6,822 nt of DNA from an uncultured Clostridia bacterium (GTDB lineage: Bacteria; Bacillota; Clostridia; Christensenellales; Borkfalkiaceae): NCBI GenBank assembly GCA_947177825.1, contig CAMWWA010000070.1:1-6822 (forward strand), read 5' to 3'. The notes under the pieces are model-generated. The model searched no databases. It was not told where the DNA came from and saw only the letters and a program-made list of their open reading frames with translations. Positions 1-5,438 of the stretch are shown in pieces. The translations under genes and the position numbers were made by a program. Position 1 is the first letter of the stretch, and each line of letters begins with the position of its first letter.

Positions 1-2224
1 TCTCACCAATACTCGTCACACTGTCCGGTATCGTTATACTTGTAAGGTTACTACAACCTTTGAAAGTATTTTCACTAATACGCGTTACTCCGTTAGGTAT
101 GGTAATATCTGTAAGACTACTACAATCTTCGAAAGCATCTCTACCAATACTTGTTACATTGTTGGGAATAATTATACTTTTTAGTCCGCTGCAGCCAGAG
201 AAAGCGTCATAATCAATATGCGTAACTCCGTTTGGTATAGTAATATCTGTAAGACTACTGCAACCAGCAAATGTATAACTGCCTATTTTCGTTACACTAT
301 CTGGTATTGTTAAGCTTTTTAAATTATTGCATCCCCAAAACGCCATTCCAATATCTGTCACCCCGTCAGGTATTTTAACACTAGTAAGCCCACTGCAACC
401 CATAAAAACTCTGTATATACTTGTTATTTTATCGGGTATCGTTACACTAATTAGTGAATCGCAATTTTCGAACGCATCACTACCAATGGATACTAAACTA
501 TTCGGGAGAGAGATTTTGCTAAGATTTATGCAGCCGTTAAACGCATTGGAAATAATACGTTCGACGCCTTCACTTATAGTTACGTCCGTTAATGAAGTAC
601 AATTTTCAAAAGCATAATAGCAAATAGTTTTAACATCTCCGGGAATTGTAATTTTTGTTACAAGCTTGTCATCCATGTATAGGTTTTGGGCGTAATGAAG
701 AGGATTTGAAGAATAATATTGACTTTCTGTACCTGTTTTACCTTTTGAAAACTCGATACTACACCACCCAGCAATATCACCCAAATATTTTACGCTCTTA
801 AGTCCTATACAATTGTCAAACGCATTATTTTTAACCTTAGTTATGTCTTTGCCTAATGTTATGCTTTCAAGCATAGTGCAATTAATAAATGCAAATTCAT
901 GAATATTTTCACTTAAAACGGTTACATTTTTTAAATTTGCGGGCAAATAAAAAACTATAGGTCGATTCATATAATCGAGTTCACCTCGTTCTACTGCAAG
1001 GCTACCCTCATAGGCGGTTTCTCCAAATAATTCTCCAAGCACCCAATTTGACAATGATTTTATCGAAAAACTTTCAAGTTTACTCAATCCTTTAAGACAA
1101 CCGCGCTCATTTCCGTAGTCAATTGCAAGAGTTTTTACATTAACAAAATTGCTTAACGTGCCCTCATAAATGTTACCGTGCACAGTTAAGTCGGTTATGT
1201 TTGACGCAGGAAGATATTTTAATTGGTTTTCACCATGATAATATGAAACCTCTGCTTTCGTAATCCCGCTGGCTTTTAACGCATTATCCCCAATTCGAGG
1301 ATATGCTGCTTCTGAAATTATAAATTCTTTTAAAGCGCTTTTCCCGTAAAACGCTTTATCCGCAATGGAGACGACGTCTTTACTTACCGTATAGCTTGTT
1401 GCCGTAAAATTTTCATTAGTAGTAATAAGGTGGTTGCCTATATATAAGACTCCTTTATCCCAATTTTTAACGTTTTTAAAATACGCCGTACCTTCAAAGG
1501 CGCATTCACCGATTATAGTTCCCCTGTCTGGCAGATTTATATCGGTAAGCTTTTGACAACCGTAAAAAGCGCTTTTACCTACATTATCGTAATAGCCGAT
1601 AAAAGTACCTGTAGTGCCGTTACTGTATTTGCTTAACAGCTTATTTAAACTTTCAGGCAACGTAATTTTCTCTATACTCGTGCAGTATTCAAATGCTTTC
1701 TCTCCGATTTGTTCTATACCGTTTGCAATATAAACACTTGTTAAAGCATCCTTACCGCTAAAAGCTGAAGCGGCAATTTTTTTAACTTCTTTACCTGCAT
1801 GGTATGCCGGTATAACCAAGTCTTTGTCAGTTGCTGTACCCATTCCGGTTACGATATAATAAGTTTCATTGTACCTTACCGTATATTCCTCATACGCAAG
1901 ACCTGTGGTATATTCAAGTTCGTATTCGCAAACAGTACAAATGTTGTCTTTATTAAATGTATGACCTTTTTTAGAAATGGTTTCAATTTGTGTATAGTCA
2001 CATTTTGTACAAGTACGTTCGTGTGATCCTTCTTCCGAACACGTAGCTTCTTTTGTTACAGTCCAACTACCGTATTCGTGAACGTGCCCGTCGCTTCCCT
2101 GTTCGTTGTTCGTATCTTGGTTGTCACCATTGCTATCGGGCTTTTTATTGCACCCCGCAATACCGAACACGCACGCAATTGCCGAAATCAAAACCAATAA
2201 AACAATAAATATTTTCTTTCTCAT
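1..2224 (-). CDS. BspA-type leucine-rich-repeat surface lipoprotein, 3' end outside window
   Basis: I translated the minus strand from the ATG at 2224-2222; it stays open for 741 codons to the left edge, so the C-terminus is missing. Residues 1-25 form a lipoprotein signal peptide: MRKK, a hydrophobic stretch, then lipobox IAGC with Cys25 as the predicted lipidated residue. A polar linker (26-46) leads to a small Cys/His module (about 47-105; H47, H49, C72/C75, H88, C96/C99). LRR_5-like repeats follow, first irregular (about 140-480), then a conserved segment around 480-524 containing GDIAGW and NPLHYAQNLY, then a regular 23-residue array from 526 onward. Such proteins are exported, membrane-anchored and usually thought to bind host or dietary ligands or other cells; the ligand cannot be read from sequence. 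There is no Shine-Dalgarno before the ATG, but the signal peptide fixes the start. It is divergent from an XRE repressor gene and probably controlled by it. Confidence 0.93.
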   Translation of the reverse strand, partial: MRKKIFIVLLVLISAIACVFGIAGCNKKPDSNGDNQDTNNEQGSDGHVHEYGSWTVTKEATCSEEGSHERTCTKCDYTQIETISKKGHTFNKDNICTVCEYELEYTTGLAYEEYTVRYNETYYIVTGMGTATDKDLVIPAYHAGKEVKKIAASAFSGKDALTSVYIANGIEQIGEKAFEYCTSIEKITLPESLNKLLSKYSNGTTGTFIGYYDNVGKSAFYGCQKLTDINLPDRGTIIGECAFEGTAYFKNVKNWDKGVLYIGNHLITTNENFTATSYTVSKDVVSIADKAFYGKSALKEFIISEAAYPRIGDNALKASGITKAEVSYYHGENQLKYLPASNITDLTVHGNIYEGTLSNFVNVKTLAIDYGNERGCLKGLSKLESFSIKSLSNWVLGELFGETAYEGSLAVERGELDYMNRPIVFYLPANLKNVTVLSENIHEFAFINCTMLESITLGKDITKVKNNAFDNCIGLKSVKYLGDIAGWCSIEFSKGKTGTESQYYSSNPLHYAQNLYMDDKLVTKITIPGDVKTICYYAFENCTSLTDVTISEGVERIISNAFNGCINLSKISLPNSLVSIGSDAFENCDSLISVTIPDKITSIYRVFMGCSGLTSVKIPDGVTDIGMAFWGCNNLKSLTIPDSVTKIGSYTFAGCSSLTDITIPNGVTHIDYDAFSGCSGLKSIIIPNNVTSIGRDAFEDCSSLTDITIPNGVTRISENTFKGCSNLTSITIPDSVTSIGE
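2..649 (-). repeat. Tandem 69-bp coding repeats (23-residue LRR_5 units)
   Basis: From codon 526 (position 649) to the left edge the lipoprotein gene consists of nine full repeats plus the start of a tenth. The consensus is roughly (T/K)IPxxVTxIGxxAFxGCxxLTxI. Seven units are 23 residues; the two adjacent units at about 595-638 are 22 residues, each lacking one residue between the VTxI and F positions. Lengths sum exactly to codon 741, so the array is in frame throughout. A 20-base identity at 102-121 and 240-259, exactly 138 bp apart, shows a two-unit higher-order repeat. This is a protein-coding array, not a CRISPR or intergenic repeat. Confidence 0.93.
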
Positions 2225-2230
2225 AACTCT

Positions 2231-2259
2231 ATTATACGGAACATTTTGTTCCAAGTCAA
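2231..2259 (-). promoter_or_regulatory. Sigma-A promoter of the LRR lipoprotein gene
   Basis: Read on the minus strand, TTGACT (2259-2254) is followed by a 17-bp spacer and a perfect TATAAT (2236-2231). Only six bases separate the -10 box from the ATG at 2224, so the expected start of transcription is at or next to the A of the start codon. The spacer is almost completely filled by a palindromic operator. The -35 box directly abuts the proposed -35 region of the opposing promoter. Confidence 0.85.
2238..2252. promoter_or_regulatory. Operator 1, palindrome in the lipoprotein promoter spacer
   Basis: GGAACATTTTGTTCC is a perfect inverted repeat (six-base arms, three-base centre) between the -35 and -10 boxes of the lipoprotein promoter. 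A near-identical copy lies at 2269-2283. Its position would block RNA polymerase, so repression is expected. The neighbouring XRE protein is the obvious candidate binder; this is inferred from adjacency and duplication, not shown. Confidence 0.75.
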
Positions 2260-2288
2260 GTTATAAATAGAACGTTTTGTTCTAAAAT
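2260..2288 (+). promoter_or_regulatory. Probable weak promoter of the XRE regulator gene
   Basis: A -10-like TAAAAT (2283-2288) is preceded, 17 bp upstream, by a poor -35 match, GTTATA (2260-2265). Six bases separate the -10 from the ATG at 2295, mirroring the opposite promoter. The -35 call is weak (three of six consensus bases); TATAAA at 2262-2267 is an alternative -10 but lacks a good -35. A low-strength promoter would suit an autoregulated repressor. Confidence 0.45.
2269..2283. promoter_or_regulatory. Operator 2, palindrome in the XRE promoter
   Basis: AGAACGTTTTGTTCT has perfect five-base arms and shares the GAACRTTTTGTTC core with operator 1 in the same orientation. The centres are 31 bp apart, about three helical turns, so two bound dimers would lie on the same DNA face. 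It overlaps the spacer and first base of the proposed -10 of the regulator gene, consistent with autorepression. Confidence 0.72.
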
Positions 2289-2294
2289 ATTTGT

Positions 2295-2501
2295 ATGACT
2301 AAGTTCGGGGAAAGACTGAAAAATTTAAGAACAGAGGAAAACGTATCGCGCAAGCAGCTTGCAGAAGCCTTATCCGTTTCCTTACGCTCAATCAGTTATT
2401 GGGAAAACAATCAGCGCGAATGCGACTTTGATACCCTTTTAGCAATTGCCGACTACTTTTCCGTAAGCTGTGATTATTTGTTGGGAAAAACCGATTATTA
2501 A
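2295..2501 (+). CDS. XRE-family (HTH_3) transcriptional regulator, 68 residues
   Basis: This is a compact single-domain DNA-binding protein of the Cro/CI-like XRE family. The N-terminus (FGERLKNLR) is the typical helix 1. The helix-turn-helix covers about residues 18-39: SRKQLAEAL as helix 2, then the recognition helix near 29-38 (SLRSISYWEN). The ending DYLLGKTD is a common C-terminus of HTH-only XRE proteins, so the protein is full length and has no sensor or peptidase domain. It is divergent from the LRR lipoprotein gene; the 70-bp gap contains two matching palindromes, one in each promoter, making this protein a likely dual repressor of itself and the lipoprotein. No Shine-Dalgarno precedes the ATG. 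What relieves repression is not visible: no antirepressor, ImmA-like protease or phage gene is present. Confidence 0.93.
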   Translation: MTKFGERLKNLRTEENVSRKQLAEALSVSLRSISYWENNQRECDFDTLLAIADYFSVSCDYLLGKTDY

Positions 2502-2514
2502 GAATAGATAACAT

Positions 2515-2546
2515 AAAGCCCCGCGCATTTTGCGCGGGGCTTTTTT
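2515..2546 (+). terminator. Strong intrinsic terminator after the XRE gene
   Basis: A perfect 13-bp stem (2515-2527 with 2531-2543) with a GC-rich core and three-base loop runs into six Ts (2541-2546). It begins 14 bases after the XRE stop codon. The oxoamine synthase gene converges from the right and ends at 2566; its transcript would meet the same hairpin, followed there by only three Us, so termination in that direction is probably weaker. Confidence 0.93.
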
Positions 2547-2565
2547 AAATTAATTCAATTTTGTT

Positions 2566-3756
2566 TTAATCCGTGATATTTTCGATTTCTTTAAGCACGG
2601 CTTTGATATGCGCGGCGGCTCTGTCCATCTGCTCCTCGGTATGGGTTGCCATATAGCTTGTTCTGAGCAAACTCTTGCCGACGGGCGTTGCGGGAGAAAT
2701 AACCGAATTGACGTATACCCCTCTGTCGAACAGAAGCTTGCACGCCGTAAAGGTGCGCATATTCGTGTACGTGTAAATGGGAATAATGGGCGTCGTGCCG
2801 TCGATTATATCCACGCCGTCGCGCTTTAAGTTCCGGCGCATATAGCTGCTTATTTCGGCAAGCCTCTTAACCCTCTGCGGCTCGCGTTCCAGAATTTCAA
2901 GCGACTTCATTGCGCACGCGACGTTTGCGGGCGTTATACTTGCGCTGAAAATAAACGGGCGCGAATTGTGGCGGACGTACTCGCACACCTCTCTGCTTGC
3001 CGCCATATATCCGCCTATGCTTGCAAGCGATTTGGAAAAAGTGCCCATATATATGTCCACTTCGTTTTCCAGACCGAAATATTCGGCGGTGCCCCTGCCG
3101 TGTTCGCCCAGAACGCCCAGACCGTGCGCATCGTCAACCATTACCCTTGCGCCGTATTTTTTTGCAAGCGCGACGATTTCGGGAAGCTTTGCAATGTCGC
3201 CGCCCATACTGAACACGCCGTCGGTAACTATAAGAATGCCCGAAACAGACTGGTCAACCGTCTTCAGCTTTTCTTCCAGGTCCGCCATATCGGAGTGGTT
3301 ATATCTGAGCATGCGCGCAAAGCTCAAGCGGCAACCGTCGTAAATGCTTGCGTGGTTTTCCTTGTCGCACAAAATTACGTCCGTTCTTCCGCAGATGCCC
3401 GAAATTATACCCAGGTTAGACTGGAAGCCCGTAGAGAAGGTAACCGTTTCCTCCTTCTTTAAGAAGGCGGCAAGCTTTGCTTCCAGTTCGAGATGCATAT
3501 CCAGCGTACCGTTTAAAAACCTGCTGCCCGAACAACCCGAGCCGTATTTTTCGATAGCCTTTACACCTGCCTCGATAACTTCGGGATGGGACGTCAAACC
3601 GAGATAGTTGTTGGAGCCTATCATAATGACGTCCTTGCCCTCCATTTTAACTTCGGGAGCCTGCTTTGACGTCAGCATGTGAAAATAGGGATAAACGTTC
3701 TTTTCCCTCAACAGTTTAATCTGTTCCTGATTTTTGCACTTTTTGAATAAATCCAT
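2566..3756 (-). CDS. PLP-dependent alpha-oxoamine synthase, serine palmitoyltransferase-like
   Basis: A full-length (396 residue) fold-type I PLP enzyme that condenses an amino acid with an acyl-CoA or acyl-ACP, releasing CO2. Visible residues are the PLP Schiff-base lysine K242 in GTFSKSLAS, D208 and H211 in VDDAHG, the ring-stacking H135 in NHAS, and a conserved Arg R365 near the C-terminus. The family includes KBL (glycine plus acetyl-CoA), BioF (alanine plus pimeloyl thioester), HemA and serine palmitoyltransferase. The GSGCSGSRFLNGT motif (72-84), the VYPYF start (21-25) and the YMATHT end (368-373) match, from memory, Bacteroides-type serine palmitoyltransferases better than KBL or BioF. 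No tdh, bio or acyl-carrier genes adjoin it, so the substrate is unproven. A GAAGG ribosome site (3764-3768) lies seven bases before the ATG. It is transcribed alone from a strong promoter. Confidence 0.93.
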   Translation of the reverse strand: MDLFKKCKNQEQIKLLREKNVYPYFHMLTSKQAPEVKMEGKDVIMIGSNNYLGLTSHPEVIEAGVKAIEKYGSGCSGSRFLNGTLDMHLELEAKLAAFLKKEETVTFSTGFQSNLGIISGICGRTDVILCDKENHASIYDGCRLSFARMLRYNHSDMADLEEKLKTVDQSVSGILIVTDGVFSMGGDIAKLPEIVALAKKYGARVMVDDAHGLGVLGEHGRGTAEYFGLENEVDIYMGTFSKSLASIGGYMAASREVCEYVRHNSRPFIFSASITPANVACAMKSLEILEREPQRVKRLAEISSYMRRNLKRDGVDIIDGTTPIIPIYTYTNMRTFTACKLLFDRGVYVNSVISPATPVGKSLLRTSYMATHTEEQMDRAAAHIKAVLKEIENITD

Positions 3757-3800
3757 CTTTAAACCTTCGCCTGACAGTTAATAGTTTTAAAACGCTTTTT

Positions 3801-3829
3801 ATTATAGTTACAATTTATTGTACTGTCAA
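3801..3829 (-). promoter_or_regulatory. Perfect-consensus sigma-A promoter of the oxoamine synthase gene
   Basis: On the minus strand TTGACA (3829-3824), a 17-bp spacer and TATAAT (3806-3801) match the consensus at all twelve positions. The predicted start near 3794 gives a leader of about 38 bases, too short for a riboswitch. So strong a promoter with a palindrome in its spacer suggests control by repression. Confidence 0.9.
3809..3822. promoter_or_regulatory. Candidate operator in the oxoamine synthase promoter spacer
   Basis: TACAATTTATTGTA is a perfect inverted repeat with six-base arms and a two-base centre, placed between the -35 and -10 boxes. It differs from the GAAC/GTTC operators of the XRE region, so another regulator is expected. 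No regulator gene adjoins it. An AT-rich palindrome of this length can arise by chance, so the call rests mainly on its position. Confidence 0.5.
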
Positions 3830-3836
3830 CAAAATA

Positions 3837-3886
3837 AACGGATTTTGTCATACAATTTTATTACTTTACGGCAATTGATATCCGTT
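3837..3886 (-). other. Weak inverted repeat downstream of the DUF1893 gene
   Basis: Seven-base arms (3880-3886 and 3837-3843) flank a 36-base AT-rich loop, and the minus-strand transcript then reads TATTTTG. This could be a poor terminator for the three-gene operon ending at 3898, but the loop is large and there is no proper U-run. No convincing terminator is seen between this operon and the oxoamine synthase promoter, so read-through into that gene is possible. Confidence 0.2.
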
Positions 3887-3897
3887 GTGCAGTTGCC

Positions 3898-4326
3898 TCA
3901 CAAACGGGACTTAACCGGATTAAGTTCGGCAAGTTTGTTTTTCAAAATAATATAAGCCTCTACGGGGTCGTCGGTATTCATAACCGCCTTTTCCATAGGG
4001 CACGTATCGGTGCCCTCACGGTTGATTATTCTTTCCGTCAAAATTTCGCACTCGTAATAAATGCCGTAACGAACCAGAATTTTTTTGCCGTGTTCGGAAA
4101 GCGTTCTGGCAAAAACGTTTCTTATGCCGCACTTGACGAAAAGCAGAGCCGCCGCCTTGCCCACTACCGTATCGGCAACCGAATATCCCGATAGGTCGTC
4201 ACCCCGCCCGATAAAGTTTACCATGGGCGCAATGCCCCTTTTATCGCTGTATAAACAGTTGCCGTCTTTGCAAAGGCAAATAGTATGCCCCGCAAGATTG
4301 TTTTTCGCAATTTGCAAATCAGTCAT
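3898..4326 (-). CDS. DUF1893 family protein (cytidine-deaminase-like fold), 142 residues
   Basis: The protein matches the DUF1893 family throughout: an N-terminal MTDLQIAKNNL helix, SDKRGIAPMVNFI (27-39), the family hallmark ADTVVGKAAA (51-60), the SEHG turn (77-80), and INREGTDTCPMEKAV (101-115). A structurally solved Thermotoga relative (TM1506) has a deaminase-like fold without clear deaminase zinc ligands; the biochemical function is unknown. I chose the ATG at 4326: it follows the upstream stop as TAA-A-ATG and gives the family-typical start. A TTG at 4350 would add eight residues inside the reductase gene. A possible ribosome site (AAAGGA) lies about 14 bases upstream, rather far, so translational coupling to the reductase gene is likely. 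It is the last gene of the operon. Confidence 0.9.
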   Translation of the reverse strand: MTDLQIAKNNLAGHTICLCKDGNCLYSDKRGIAPMVNFIGRGDDLSGYSVADTVVGKAAALLFVKCGIRNVFARTLSEHGKKILVRYGIYYECEILTERIINREGTDTCPMEKAVMNTDDPVEAYIILKNKLAELNPVKSRL

Positions 4327-4327
4327 T

Positions 4328-5437
4328 TTATTTTTCGAATTCCTTTGCAACGTTTATCAGTAAATCGCGTATGGGCAAATGCTGGGGGCAGGACTTTTCG
4401 CACTTGCCGCACTTGATGCAGTCCGAAGCCTTGCCGCGGTTCTTTGTATGTACCTCACCGTAATAATAGTCGGCGTTCCAGTCGCGGTAGATATTTTTGG
4501 TATTCATACACGCAAACAAATCGGGAATGGATATCTTTTTCGGGCAGCCGTCCGTGCAGTAGCGGCAGGCGGTGCAAGGTATCAAATTCATACTTTTGAA
4601 AACGTTGCACACGTTTTTAACGGCTTGCATCTCCCTTTCGTCAAGCGGCTTGAAGTCCTTCATATACGAAAGGTTGTCGTTCATCTGCGCCAGGTCGCTC
4701 ATTCCCGACAGCACCATAAACACGCCTTTGCAGCCCGCGGCAAAGCGGATTGCGTAGCTTGCGGTGCTTGCGCTGCCGAGCTCTTCAAAATACTTCTTTG
4801 CGGCTTCGGGAAGGTTAACGAGATTGCCGCCCTTTACGGGCTCCATTACGATGACGGGCTTGCCGTGCTTATTGCATACGTCAAGGCACTTTTTCGACTG
4901 CACCGCGGGGTCGTCGTAGTCAACGTAATTCAGCTGTATCTGCACGACCTCTATCTGCGGATATTCGGTAAGGATTTCGTCCAGCACCTCGGCGGTATCG
5001 TGAAAGGAAATGCCGAAGTGCTTTATTTTGCCCTCCGCCTTAAATTCCAGCGCCTGCTCGTATGCGCGGCACTTTTTGAAATGGGCGAAAATTTCCTTGC
5101 TCTGCGCGTGCATCAGATAAAAATCGAAGTAGTCCACGCCGCAGATTGCAAGCTGGCTTTCGAAGAAGGGACGGACGTCCGCCTCCGTTTTGAAATAGGG
5201 TTGCGTCAGCTTATTCGTAAGAATATATTTATCCCTGGGATAGCGCGCAACAAGGCAGTCGCGCAGAGCGGTTTCGCTCTTACCCGAATGATATCCGTGC
5301 GCCGTGTCGAAATAGTTGAAGCCGTTTTCAATAAACGTATCAATCATTTTGTTGAATTCGGCGTAATCGACTTCGCCGTCCTTCACGGGCAGGCGCATAC
5401 AGCCGAAACCGAAATTCTTTTTGACTCCTTCGAACAT
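4328..5437 (-). CDS. Aldo/keto reductase with C-terminal 2x[4Fe-4S] ferredoxin domain
   Basis: A cytoplasmic NAD(P)H-dependent aldo/keto reductase (369 residues) fused to a ferredoxin-like tail. The catalytic tetrad is intact: D44 and Y49 (FDTAHGY), K76 (TNKL) and H110 (LMHAQ). The TIM-barrel covers about residues 1-275. The tail has two C-x2-C-x2-C-x3-C-P motifs, C288/C291/C294/C298 and C340/C343/C346/C350, each able to hold a 4Fe-4S cluster. This architecture is common in anaerobic Firmicutes; the physiological substrate is generally unknown, and the clusters suggest electron exchange with ferredoxin or a partner. The start is secure: the GGAGGGG ribosome site lies inside the last codons of the preceding gene and the junction is TAA-T-ATG. 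The third codon position is GC-rich, which leaves a long spurious frame open on the opposite strand. Confidence 0.95.
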   Translation of the reverse strand: MFEGVKKNFGFGCMRLPVKDGEVDYAEFNKMIDTFIENGFNYFDTAHGYHSGKSETALRDCLVARYPRDKYILTNKLTQPYFKTEADVRPFFESQLAICGVDYFDFYLMHAQSKEIFAHFKKCRAYEQALEFKAEGKIKHFGISFHDTAEVLDEILTEYPQIEVVQIQLNYVDYDDPAVQSKKCLDVCNKHGKPVIVMEPVKGGNLVNLPEAAKKYFEELGSASTASYAIRFAAGCKGVFMVLSGMSDLAQMNDNLSYMKDFKPLDEREMQAVKNVCNVFKSMNLIPCTACRYCTDGCPKKISIPDLFACMNTKNIYRDWNADYYYGEVHTKNRGKASDCIKCGKCEKSCPQHLPIRDLLINVAKEFEK

Positions 5438-5438
5438 A

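Noticed and set aside
1..660. Regularly spaced repeats resembling a CRISPR array
   Set aside because: The period is 66-69 bp, there is no invariant repeat with unique spacers, and every unit translates in frame to an LRR_5 motif.
327..2026. Small plus-strand open frames at 327-617 and 1799-2026
   Set aside because: They are antisense to the continuous minus-strand LRR lipoprotein frame; the first merely reflects the repeat periodicity.
2295..2501. XRE gene as a prophage or integrative-element marker
   Set aside because: No integrase, attachment site, ImmA-like protease or phage structural gene is visible; it stands alone beside the lipoprotein gene.
2966..3607. Several plus-strand open frames of 71-164 codons within the oxoamine synthase region
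   Set aside because: All lie antisense to a full-length conserved PLP enzyme, and none has a family motif or a convincing ribosome site.
3784..3830. BirA (biotin repressor) operator near the oxoamine synthase promoter
   Set aside because: TTGTAAC and GTTTTAAAA only loosely resemble the half-sites, and the enzyme's motifs do not favour BioF; no other biotin gene is nearby.
3757..3897. Riboswitch or small RNA upstream of the oxoamine synthase gene
   Set aside because: The predicted leader is only about 38 bases and shows no aptamer-like pairing; the rest of the gap is AT-rich with only a weak inverted repeat.
4324..4350. TTG start at 4350 for the DUF1893 protein
   Set aside because: It adds eight residues that do not fit the family and lacks a ribosome site; the ATG at 4326 forms the same TAA-N-ATG junction as the upstream gene pair.
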